From DATHVI01 sp035461385 (GTDB lineage Bacteria; Actinomycetota; Thermoleophilia; Solirubrobacterales; 70-9), in contig DATHVI010000163.1 of NCBI GenBank assembly GCA_035461385.1, positions 1 to 33,401 on the forward strand: a stretch of 33,401 nucleotides of DNA. Reading direction: 5' to 3'. A model generated the notes under the pieces. That model made no database searches. It saw only the letters and a list, made by a program, of their open reading frames with translations, and had not been told where the DNA came from. Each line of letters opens with the position of its first letter. Within the stretch, counting starts at the first letter, position 1. The translations under genes were made by a program, and so were the position numbers. Shown one piece after another: positions 7,670-16,200 of this stretch.

Positions 7670-9493
7670 ATGAGCAAGCGGGGTCGGCTGCGGATCAGGC
7701 TCCTGCTCGCGGTCGCCGCGGTTGCGGCCGGGGCCGGGATCGCCGCCTACGCGACCGAGGTCCTGCGCCAGCCCGAGCTCGACACGGTCGACGCCCGGTT
7801 TGAGATCCGTGGGGAGCAGGCGCCTCCCGATGACGTCGTGATTGTCGGGATCGACGACATCACGTTCTCCCAGCTCCAGGAGCAGTGGCCGTTCCCTCGG
7901 TCGATGCACGCGGAGGTGATCGATGCGCTGCGCAACGACGGGGCGCGGGTGATCGCCTATGACGTCCAGTTCACCGAGCCAACGAACCCCCGTGAAGACA
8001 ACGCCCTGATCCGAGCCGTTGCCCGCAGCCACGGCATCTCACACGTCGTGCTCGCGACGTCAGAGGTCGGCCGCGGGGGACGCACGAACGTCTTCGGCGG
8101 GAACGCCGTCGTCAAACGCGTCGGCGCGCAGGTGGCAAACGTGAACTTGATTCCTGACAGCGGCGGCGTGATCAGGCGCGCCCCGTACGCGGAGCAGGGG
8201 CTGAAGGGCTTCGGAGTGGCGGCGGCGGAGGCGCCAGGTGACGTCGAGGCAGATCCGTCCGAGTTCGACGACGACGGGGCCTGGATCGACTATTACGGGC
8301 CGCGGAACACGATCGAGCATGTCTCCTTCTCGCGGGTGCTAAGAGGAGCCTTCAAGCCCGGCACCTTCACCGACAAGTTTGTCGTCGTCGGGCCCACATC
8401 GCCGTCGCTGCAGGATGTCCACCCGACCTCGACCAGTGGCGACGACTTGATGTCGGGCCCTGAGATTCAGGCGAGCACGATCTCGACCGTCCGTCGCGGC
8501 CTCCCGCTCGCCCCCTCGCCCCGGGGATTCGACTACGGCGTGATCGTCCTCTTTGGGCTGCTGCCTCCGCTGGCGACCCTCGCCCTCTCGCCGGTTCGCG
8601 GACTCCTGCTCGCGCTCGCGATCGGAGCCGCGTACGCGGTCGGGGCGCAGCTCGCGTTCGACTCCGGCCTGATCGTGCCCGTTGTAGTCCCGCTCGCGAC
8701 ACTTGCCGTTGCCGGGTTCGGGACGATTGGCGTCCACTACGTCACCGCCGCGATCGAGCGCCAGCGTGTCCGCGACATCTTCGCCCGCTTCGTCCCGGCC
8801 CAGGTCGTCGACCAGGTGCTCGAGCGCACCGACGAGCACCTGCGACTCGGCGGGGTCGAGACCGAGGGGACGATCCTGTTCAGCGACATCCGCGGCTTCA
8901 CCACGTTCTCGGAGTCCCAGCCGGCGGATCGGGTGCTGTCGATCCTCAACCGCTACCTGAGCGGGATGACCGACGCGATCCTCGACCACGGCGGCACCGT
9001 GACGACCTACATCGGCGACGGGATCATGGCCGTCTTCGGAGCGCCGATCCCGCACGCCGACCACGCCGACCGGGCGCTCGCCGCGGCGCGCGAGATGCTC
9101 GAGGTCCGGCTGCCGGAGTTCAACGCCTGGCTCTCCGAGCAGGGGATCGAGCCGTTCCAGATGGGGATCGGCCTCAACACCGGCCCGGTGATGGCCGGGA
9201 ACGTCGGCTCCGAGAAGCGGCTCGAGTACACGGCAATCGGCGATACGGTCAACACCGCGGCGCGGCTCGAAGGGATGACGAAGGAGACTTCACACCAGCT
9301 CTTCGTCGCAGGGTCGACGCGCGACCGCCTCGTCGCGGCCGACGGCCTGACCTACGTCGACGACCTCGAGATCCGCGGCCGCAGGGAGAAGGTCGCGGTC
9401 TGGTCGCCCGCGATCGAGCGGTCCCGTCGGCCGGCGGCCGATTCCGCGAGCCGGGTTTCCGACGAGAGCGGCGCTCAGCGGCGGGCCAGGTAG
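7670..9493 (+). CDS. CHASE2-domain class III adenylate cyclase
   Basis: A 607-residue membrane protein. An N-terminal helix (about 7-30) is followed by an extracytoplasmic CHASE2 sensor (about 35-270; VDARFEIRG, VVIVGIDDITFSQL, IAYDVQFTEP), about three helices (about 280-355), then a catalytic domain from about 395. All class III residues are visible: metal-binding Asp406 (FSDIRGFT) and Asp450 (YIGDGIMAVFG), the adenine-selecting pair Lys516 (EKRLEYT) and Asp525 (IGDTVN), and transition-state Asn528 and Arg532 (NTAARLE). The K/D pair supports ATP over GTP, so it makes cAMP in response to an unknown external cue. The ATG at 7670 lies 6 bases after a -10-like TAAGCT (7658-7663) with no ribosome site, suggesting a leaderless mRNA. 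Its end overlaps the next gene by 19 bases, tail to tail. Confidence 0.93.
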   Translation: MSKRGRLRIRLLLAVAAVAAGAGIAAYATEVLRQPELDTVDARFEIRGEQAPPDDVVIVGIDDITFSQLQEQWPFPRSMHAEVIDALRNDGARVIAYDVQFTEPTNPREDNALIRAVARSHGISHVVLATSEVGRGGRTNVFGGNAVVKRVGAQVANVNLIPDSGGVIRRAPYAEQGLKGFGVAAAEAPGDVEADPSEFDDDGAWIDYYGPRNTIEHVSFSRVLRGAFKPGTFTDKFVVVGPTSPSLQDVHPTSTSGDDLMSGPEIQASTISTVRRGLPLAPSPRGFDYGVIVLFGLLPPLATLALSPVRGLLLALAIGAAYAVGAQLAFDSGLIVPVVVPLATLAVAGFGTIGVHYVTAAIERQRVRDIFARFVPAQVVDQVLERTDEHLRLGGVETEGTILFSDIRGFTTFSESQPADRVLSILNRYLSGMTDAILDHGGTVTTYIGDGIMAVFGAPIPHADHADRALAAAREMLEVRLPEFNAWLSEQGIEPFQMGIGLNTGPVMAGNVGSEKRLEYTAIGDTVNTAARLEGMTKETSHQLFVAGSTRDRLVAADGLTYVDDLEIRGRREKVAVWSPAIERSRRPAADSASRVSDESGAQRRAR

Positions 9494-10416
9494 CGCTCGC
9501 CGGCCTCGACCAGGATCCGCTTGCGGGTGCTGAAGTCGCGGACGGCGACGACGCCCTCCTTGACCCGGGTGACCGTGCCCCGCGGGGTCTCGACCGTCAC
9601 CCACCAGGTCCCGCGAGCGGTCCCGGAGCTGTGCCGGCCGCGGTGGCGGCAGCGGCAGCGGCCGCGCCCCCAGAGCCTGCGCTTGCGATGGCGGGCGTGG
9701 ACCGCCTCGCCCTGCGTCGCCCGGCCGTGGCGCAGCCTCAGCACCGTGACGCCCTTCGGCCGCTGGTTGACGACGAATGCGCCGCCCCAGAGCTCGATCG
9801 TCTGCAGGAAGCCCTGCGTCTTGCGCTCGGTCGTCAGGTCGACGCGGCCGTCGCCGACGTCGACCTTGGTCCCCATCGGCACCTGGGTCAGCTCGGTGAT
9901 CTCAGTCCACTCCTGGCTGCCGGGAACCAGCGCCAGCACCGACCCGCTCACCGGGTCGAGGTTGCCGGTCTGGAGGAACTCGGGCGTGGGCGGTGGGGGC
10001 GGCGGCGGGGGCTCCTCGCCGGCGACGATCGGCCCAACCGGGTCCGAGGCGGCGAACTTGGTCCCGAGGTTCGTGTCCTTCGCCAGCACCCGGATCATCA
10101 TCCCGAGGTCGGCGGCGGTGAGGGTGTACGAGGCCGGGTCGCTCTCGGCCACGGTGAGGTGCACCCATCCGGAGCCGTTCTGCCCGCCGTCGCTCCCGCA
10201 TGGGTTGACGCCCGGATCGCAGCGCTGCCACTTGTAGATCGCCGCCTCGCTGGCGACGAGGGTGGCGCCGACGACCGGCTCGCCCGAGATCACGGGCGTC
10301 GGTGGATCGTCGCCGCCGTCTTGCGCGAGCGAGACGGAAGCGAGCACGAGGAGCCCGACGAGCAATGCCGGGATGATCAGCGCAAGTGGGCGCCTGGCTG
10401 GATTGATACGCAACAT
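9475..10416 (-). CDS. Exported protein with FecR-like C-terminal domain
   Basis: A 313-residue protein with a basic start and a hydrophobic segment (about 12-31) that looks like a signal peptide. A domain with a Cys pair (KWQRCDPGVNPCG) resembles the immunoglobulin-like repeats of many actinobacterial surface proteins. A hinge with eight consecutive prolines near residue 140 follows. The C-terminal part (MGTKVDVGDGRVDLTTE, GGAFVVNQ, then a basic GRGRCRCRHRGRHSSG stretch and a strand-rich TRVKEGVVAVRDF) resembles FecR-type beta-rich domains common in Solirubrobacterales. The role is unknown; a cell-surface or envelope function is inferred. The ATG at 10416 is preceded by a purine-rich AGAGAGAGGG. 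The last 19 bases overlap the cyclase gene on the other strand. Confidence 0.75.
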   Translation of the reverse strand: MLRINPARRPLALIIPALLVGLLVLASVSLAQDGGDDPPTPVISGEPVVGATLVASEAAIYKWQRCDPGVNPCGSDGGQNGSGWVHLTVAESDPASYTLTAADLGMMIRVLAKDTNLGTKFAASDPVGPIVAGEEPPPPPPPPTPEFLQTGNLDPVSGSVLALVPGSQEWTEITELTQVPMGTKVDVGDGRVDLTTERKTQGFLQTIELWGGAFVVNQRPKGVTVLRLRHGRATQGEAVHARHRKRRLWGRGRCRCRHRGRHSSGTARGTWWVTVETPRGTVTRVKEGVVAVRDFSTRKRILVEAGERYLARR

Positions 10417-10496
10417 CGGCCCTCTCTCTGGTGGTGGACAGAGAAGGATAAGGCCTCGCGGGGATCAGCGCCAGGCTCGCGGCTGGGGATCGCCCG

Positions 10497-12626
10497 CTAC
10501 CAGTGGATGCCGCGCATCAGGTACGCGAACGCGACCTGCTCGCGCGAGGCCTGATCCTCGGTCGACGCCTCGCGGTCGCCCTCGTCGCGCTTGCGCTCGC
10601 CGCGGGCGGCGCTCGAGTCGGGGAACAGGTGGTAGGCGCTGTTGAGGATGTAGTCGATCGACCGCGGGTTGAGCGCGTACAGCAGCTGCCCGAGGGTGCC
10701 GAGCGGGGTCGCGATCCGCTTCGGGCGGTGGATGATCGCCTCGCAGATCATCTCCGCCGCCTCCTCGGGGGTGATCGTCGGGAACCGCCTGTACATGCCC
10801 GTCGGGGCGATCATCGGCGTGCGCACGAGCGGCATGTGAATGGTCGTGATGTAGACGCCGTCGTCGATCACCTCCGACGCGATGCAACGGCTGAAGGCGT
10901 CGAGGGCGGCCTTCGACGCGACGTAGGCCGAGAACCTGGGCGTGTTTGTCTGCACCCCGATCGAGCTGATGTTGATCAGCTGCCCCTGCTTGCGCTCGCG
11001 CATCCCCGGCAGGAAGTGGAGGATCAGCTTCACCGCCCCGAAGTAGTTGAGCTGCATCGTCCGCTCGAAGTCGTGGAAGCGGTCGTAGGAGAGCGCGATC
11101 GAGCGCCGGATCGAGCGACCGGCGTTGTTGATCAGAACGTCGACCTGCCCGTGCCGCTCGAGCACCTCGGCCGCCATCCGGTCGATGTCGTCGAGATCGG
11201 CGAGGTCGCAGCGGTGGACGTGGGCGGTGCCGCCCCCGGCCTCGATCGCGTCCTGCGTCTGCTCGAGCTTCTCGGGCGTCCGGGCGACGAGGAGGACGAC
11301 GCCGCCGGCGTCGGCGATCTTCATCGCCGCTGCCTTGCCGATTCCCGACGAGGCTCCGGTGACCATCACCACCCTTCCCCGCACCGACTGCTCGAGCGAG
11401 GCGTTGCCGGAGATCCGCCTTCCGAGCCGAAGCACCTCGTCCGGCACCTGGTGGCTCAGCACCTCGGCGGCGCCGCTGATCAGGCCGCGCCGGCCGCGAA
11501 CCGCGCCGACCAGGGTGCGGTCGCCGAACAAATCGGGATCGAGGTGCCGCTCCCAGTAGTCCCAGAGCTTGCCCGCGTAGGCGCGGAGCGGCGGGACCCG
11601 GATGTCGGTCCCCTTGAGCGCGGCCTGCGCGTGGCGGGAGTCGAAATGGGTCGGATAGTTGATGTAGACGAGCACCTCGCGCGGGATCCCGAGCTCGGCG
11701 AGGACCCGATCGGTGATCAGCCCGGCGAGCGGGACGCCGTCGACGACGGCCCTGGCGAGCGGGGTCAGCGCCTCGACGACGCCGGCCGGGACCCGTGCCG
11801 TCGATTCCGGCCCGTGGGCCGCGCGAGCGAAGACGTCGATCACTTCGCCGGCCTTGAGCGGGTTCGGGTCGGTGAGGTGGAAGGCGCGGCCGTCGAGGCC
11901 GTCGACATGGGCGATGTGGTCGAGGGCGCGGGCGACGTAATCGACCGGGACGAGGTTGATCTCGCCGCCCTCGATGCCGACGAGCGGCATCCACTGCGGG
12001 ACCGTCGCCCGCAACCGGCGAATCAGCTTGAAGAAGTAGTACGGCCCGTCGACCTTGTCCATCTCGCCGGTCTCGGAGTCGCCGACGACGATTCCCGGCC
12101 GGTAGACCCGCCACGGGCGCGAGCACTCCTCACGGACGACCCGCTCGGAGTCGTGCTTGGTGCGGAAGTACGGATGGCTGTCGAGGTCCTCCGCCTCCTC
12201 GAACATGTCCTCGCGCCAGGTGCCGCGGTATAGCCCCGCGGCGGCGATCGAGCTGACCATCTGCACGCATCCCGCCACGACCGCCTCGGCGAGCTCGCAC
12301 ATGTGCCGCGTGCCCTCGACGTTGGCGACGCGCTGCGATTCGGCGTCGGCGGTCATGTCGTAGACGGCGGCGAGGTGGAAGAAGTGGTCGACCTCCCCCG
12401 TGAGGCGCTCGAGATCGGAGTCGGATACCCCGAGTCGCGGCTGGGTGAGGTCGCCGACGATGCCGACGACGCGGTCGGGGCCGGCGCCCCAGCGGCTGCG
12501 GAGCTCCTCGAGCCTCCCCTTCGAACCCTCGCGGACGAGCACGTAGATCGTGCCCTCGCGCTCGAGCAGCAACTCGACCAGGTTGCGGCCGATGAACCCG
12601 GTCGCCCCGGTGACGAAGTAGCTCAT
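10497..12626 (-). CDS. Two-domain short-chain reductase, fatty acyl-CoA reductase (AcrA1-like)
   Basis: A 709-residue fusion of two Rossmann-fold reductases. The N-terminal half (about 1-390) is an extended SDR of the male-sterility/fatty acyl reductase type: VTGATGFIGRN at 5-15 and a YFRTK catalytic pair (Tyr153, Lys157). The C-terminal half (about 415-700) is a classical SDR: TGASSGIG at 423-430, NNAG, and YVASK (Tyr568, Lys572). The same layout is found in mycobacterial AcrA1 (Rv3391), thought to reduce long-chain acyl-CoA to aldehyde or alcohol for wax or lipid synthesis. Both active sites look intact. The ATG at 12626 is preceded by GCGAGGAGACAG, a good ribosome site. A -10-like TAGGGT lies near 12665-12660. 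Confidence 0.88.
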   Translation of the reverse strand: MSYFVTGATGFIGRNLVELLLEREGTIYVLVREGSKGRLEELRSRWGAGPDRVVGIVGDLTQPRLGVSDSDLERLTGEVDHFFHLAAVYDMTADAESQRVANVEGTRHMCELAEAVVAGCVQMVSSIAAAGLYRGTWREDMFEEAEDLDSHPYFRTKHDSERVVREECSRPWRVYRPGIVVGDSETGEMDKVDGPYYFFKLIRRLRATVPQWMPLVGIEGGEINLVPVDYVARALDHIAHVDGLDGRAFHLTDPNPLKAGEVIDVFARAAHGPESTARVPAGVVEALTPLARAVVDGVPLAGLITDRVLAELGIPREVLVYINYPTHFDSRHAQAALKGTDIRVPPLRAYAGKLWDYWERHLDPDLFGDRTLVGAVRGRRGLISGAAEVLSHQVPDEVLRLGRRISGNASLEQSVRGRVVMVTGASSGIGKAAAMKIADAGGVVLLVARTPEKLEQTQDAIEAGGGTAHVHRCDLADLDDIDRMAAEVLERHGQVDVLINNAGRSIRRSIALSYDRFHDFERTMQLNYFGAVKLILHFLPGMRERKQGQLINISSIGVQTNTPRFSAYVASKAALDAFSRCIASEVIDDGVYITTIHMPLVRTPMIAPTGMYRRFPTITPEEAAEMICEAIIHRPKRIATPLGTLGQLLYALNPRSIDYILNSAYHLFPDSSAARGERKRDEGDREASTEDQASREQVAFAYLMRGIHW

Positions 12627-12675
12627 CTGTCTCCTCGCTGGTCCCGGTTGACGGTGCCTCACCCTACCTGACCGT

Positions 12676-12729
12676 GGGGCCTATCTCGGTAGGTCCACCG
12701 CGCGTGCCGGTCCTATTGAGATAGGTCCT
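12676..12729 (+). other. Hairpin with the same base motif as the 7493 element, in a divergent promoter region
   Basis: Bases 12676-12693 pair with 12712-12729 over 18 uninterrupted positions: 14 Watson-Crick and 4 G·U on the plus strand (12676, 12679, 12688, 12689). The left arm CCTATCTCGGTAGG and the right arm CCTATTGAGATAGG are also each near-palindromic, so the pair could be two operator sites. Left-arm bases TATCTCGGT and right-arm bases TGAGATA recur at the base of the 7493-7657 element. The region separates the AcrA1-like reductase from a plus-strand mini zinc-ribbon gene. Confidence 0.6.
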
Positions 12730-12742
12730 TAGTATTGGCTTC

Positions 12743-13048
12743 GTGGCCTTCGAGCTGGTTCCCCACCCCGGCGACCGCGGCGAGCCCGACGTCAAGCTCG
12801 GGCGGGTCGGCGGCTCCGCGGTCGGCGAGGGGCGGCGCCTGGTCGCCGACGGAGTCCAGGTGCTCGCCTGGGGCTCGCTCGCCTGCCCGGCATGCGAGCT
12901 GCCGATCTCGCCGGCCCCGCGCGTCCGCCCGCGCGCCGAGCTGCAGTGTGCGTTCTGCGACCATGCCGCGCCGGCGATCGAGTTCCTGCGCGAGGAGATC
13001 GTCGACACGCCCGCGAACGACGCCAAGCTCGTCGCCCGGATCTCCTAG
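12743..13048 (+). CDS. Small zinc-ribbon protein, function unknown
   Basis: A 101-residue protein with two CxxC knuckles, Cys48/Cys51 (ACPACEL) and Cys69/Cys72 (QCAFCDH), 17 residues apart, which should bind one zinc. Third-position GC is high throughout, supporting real coding. The GTG at 12743 lies 7 bases after a -10-like TAGTAT (12730-12735) with no ribosome site, so the mRNA is probably leaderless. It is divergent from the AcrA1-like reductase and 169 bases upstream of the 2-oxoglutarate dehydrogenase gene. I do not recognise the family. It may be a regulator or an accessory protein of a neighbour. Confidence 0.75.
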   Translation: MAFELVPHPGDRGEPDVKLGRVGGSAVGEGRRLVADGVQVLAWGSLACPACELPISPAPRVRPRAELQCAFCDHAAPAIEFLREEIVDTPANDAKLVARIS

Positions 13049-13112
13049 CAAGCGTTTGCGGGCCGCCGCCGAGGGTTCACGTCGACCGCGCCCGGCCGGC
13101 GTTCGGAGTGCC

Positions 13113-13216
13113 TAGACTCAGGTGCGTTGGGCCGAGACAGAGAGTGTCTCGGCAGTAGCAGGTAAGGCCGCGAAGCGGCCGCAAGTAGTGAGCGGGGGCA
13201 GCCGCCGCAGGAGTTT
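13113..13216 (+). promoter_or_regulatory. -10 element and structured leader of the 2-oxoglutarate dehydrogenase gene
   Basis: A -10-like TAGACT lies at 13113-13118, without a recognisable -35. The roughly 90-nt leader has a perfect 9-bp hairpin (GCCGAGACA 13131-13139 with TGTCTCGGC 13145-13153, loop GAGAG). A perfect 6-bp hairpin follows (GGCCGC 13166-13171 with GCGGCC 13175-13180, loop GAA). A GCGG/CCGC stem then lies close to the ribosome site AGGAG (13210-13213 region). AGTAG occurs twice between the stems. It does not match a riboswitch class I know. Confidence 0.5.
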
Positions 13217-13217
13217 G

Positions 13218-16200
13218 ATGCCGGATTCAGGGGTAGTCGAGATTCAGATGCCCCAGATGGGTGAGTCTGTCACCGAGGGAACCGTCCTCGAGTGGCACAA
13301 GTCCGAGGGGGAGTTCGTCAACGAGGGCGAGACCGTGGTCGAGGTCTCGACCGACAAGGTCGACGCCGAGGTGCCCGCCCCGGCGAGCGGAGTCCTGGTC
13401 AGGATCATCGCCTCGGAGGACGACACGATCGAGGTCGGGGCGGCGCTCGGGGAGCTCGATCCCGACGGCTCCCCCGGCGGCGACGGCGCATCGGCCAACG
13501 GCGGCTCGGCGGCAGGGCTCGAGGAGCAGGACGGGTTGGTCGAGGGCGGCGGCGAGGGCGACGCCGACCTCGGAGCCGACGAGGAGCCCTCCGCGGCGCC
13601 GACCCCTGGTGAGGTCGAGACCGAGACCGGCCCCGAGGAGACGGTGCGGATCCAGATGCCGGAGATGGGCGAGTCGGTGACCGAGGGGACGGTGCTCGAG
13701 TGGCACGTCTCCGAGGGCCAGCAGGTGTCCGAGGGCGAGACGGTGGTCGAGGTATCGACCGACAAGGTCGACGCCGAGGTGCCCGCCCCGAGCTCGGGGA
13801 CGATCACCAAGGTCCTCGTCGCGCCCGACGACGTCGTCGAGGTCGGCCAGCCGCTTGCCGAGATGACCGCGGGCGCGGCGCCCGCCGCGGTCGCGGGCGG
13901 CACGGAAGCGAAGGAGGCGAAGCCGCACGCGGGTACGGCGGCTCCGCCGGCCCCGATCGAGGGCAACGGGGCGAGCGCCTCGCCGGTCGCACGTCGGGTC
14001 GCGGCCGCGAAGGGCGTCGACCTCGGCGCCGTCGAGGGCAGCGGGATCGGGGGGAAGATCGTCAAGGCGGACGTCCTCGCGGCGGCCGACGGCGTGACGC
14101 CGGCGCGGCCGGCCGCCGCCGAGGCCGAGGCAAGACCGCTGCGGGGCCCCGCCGCGATGCTCGCCGAGGCGATGAACGAGAGCCGCGGCGTCCCGACCGC
14201 GACCTCGTTCCGCACCCTCGCCGTCGACACCCTCGACGCGAAGCGCAAGGCGATCAACGGCGCCCTCGCCGAGCGCGGGATGAAGGTCTCCTTCACCCAC
14301 CTGATCGCGTGGGCGATCGTCAACGCGGCGACCGAGTGGCCGGCGATGGTGCGGACCTACTCGGAGCCGGAGGGCAAGCCGTACGTGACCGCCAACGAGC
14401 AGGTCAACCTCGGGATCGCGGTCGACGTCGAGCGCCGCGGGCAGCGTTCGCTGATGGTCCCATGCATCCGCGGCGCCCAGGGCCTCGACTTCTCCGGCTT
14501 CCACTCCCACTACGAGGAGCTGATCACCAAGACGCGCGAGAACGCGCTCACCGCCGACGACTTCCGCGGCACCAACATCACCCTCACCAACCCGGGTGGC
14601 CTCGGGACCGTCGCCTCGGTGCCGCGGCTGCTCAGCGGCCAGGGGACGATCGTCGCCACGGGCTCGATCGCCTATCCGCCGGAGTGGTCGCACGCGCCGC
14701 CGGACAAGGTCGCCGCGCTCGGAGTCTCGAAGGTGATGACGATGACCTCGACCTACGACCACCGGGTGATCCAGGGCGCGGAGTCGGGCTCGTTCCTGCG
14801 CCGGATCGACCAGCTCCTCCAGGGCGAGGACGCCTTCTACGAGTCGATCGTCGAGGAGCTCGGGATCCCGGTCAGCACCGTCACCCACGCGACCGCCGCC
14901 GCGGCGTCGGCGCCGCCCCTGCCGAGCGCGGCCCCCGGCGGCGTTGCGCCCGCGCGCCCGGCCGAGCCCGAGACCGAGTTGCTCCAGGCGGTCCAGGCGG
15001 CGACCTCGCTGCTGAAGGCGTACCGCACCCACGGCCACCTCGCCGCGAAGGTGAACCCGCTCGCCGGCGAGCCGAAGGGCGATCCGGCCCTCGCCCCCGA
15101 GAGCCTCAACCTGACGCCCGAGCTGATGAAGCGGATCCCGGCGTCGATCCTGCGGATCGGGGTCGAGGGGGAGAACCTGCTCGACGCGCTGCCGCGGATG
15201 CGCGAGGCGTACTGCGGAACGATCGCCTACCAGATCGAGCACCTCTCCTCGCACCAACAGCGCGTCTGGCTGCGGGAGATGATCGAAACGGGCTCGCACC
15301 GGACCCCGCTCGAGCCCGAGGAGCGCCGGGCGCTGCTCGCGCGGCTGATCGAGGTGTTCCAGTTCGAGCGCTTCCTCCAGAAGGCCTACCTCGGGCAGAA
15401 GATGTTCTCGATCGAGGGGCTCGACGCGATCGTGCCGATGCTCGACGAGGTCGCGACGATCGCCGACCGCAACGGCGCCGAGGAGCTCGCCCTCGGAATG
15501 GCCCACCGCGGCCGGCTCAGCGTCCTCGCCCACAACGTCGGCCGCCCGGTCGAGTCGATCCTCGCCGAGTTCGAGGGGGCGAAGGCGCTCGAGCAGGTGA
15601 AGGCGATCACCGCGATCCCGCACGCCGGCACCGGCGACGTCAAGTACCACCACGGCGCCGAGGGCACGGTCCCGACCCGCGACGGAGGCGAGACGCGGAT
15701 CCGGCTCTATCCGAATCCGAGCCACCTCGAGTACGTGAACCCGGTCGTCACCGGCGGCGCCCGGGCGACCCAGAGCGACGTCGAGGGCTCGCGGCTCGAG
15801 CACCGCCCGAGCGTCGCGATCCCGGTGCTGCTCCACGGCGACGCCGCGTTCCCCGCCCAGGGGGTGGTCGCCGAGACGCTCAACCTCCAGTCGCTCCGGG
15901 GCTATTCGACCGGCGGCACGATCCACATCATCACCGACAACCAGGTCGGGTTCACCACCGATCCCACCGAGGGCCGCTCGACCCCCTACGCCGGCGACCT
16001 CGCGAAGGGCTTCAACTCCCCGATCTTCCACGTCAACGCCGACGACGTCGAAGCCTGCATCGCCGCCACCAGGCTGGCGATGGCCTACCGCGAGCGGTGG
16101 GGGCGCGACGTCGTCATCGACGTGATCGGCTACCGCCGCTACGGCCACAACGAGACCGACGAGCCCGCCTACACCCAGCCGACGATGGCGGCGGCGATCA

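Noticed and set aside
10503..12233. Long plus-strand frame opposite the double reductase
   Set aside because: Antisense shadow; the minus frame carries both complete SDR active sites.
13076..13081. TTCACG as the -35 box of the dehydrogenase promoter
   Set aside because: 31 bases from the TAGACT -10 element, too far for a sigma-70 promoter.
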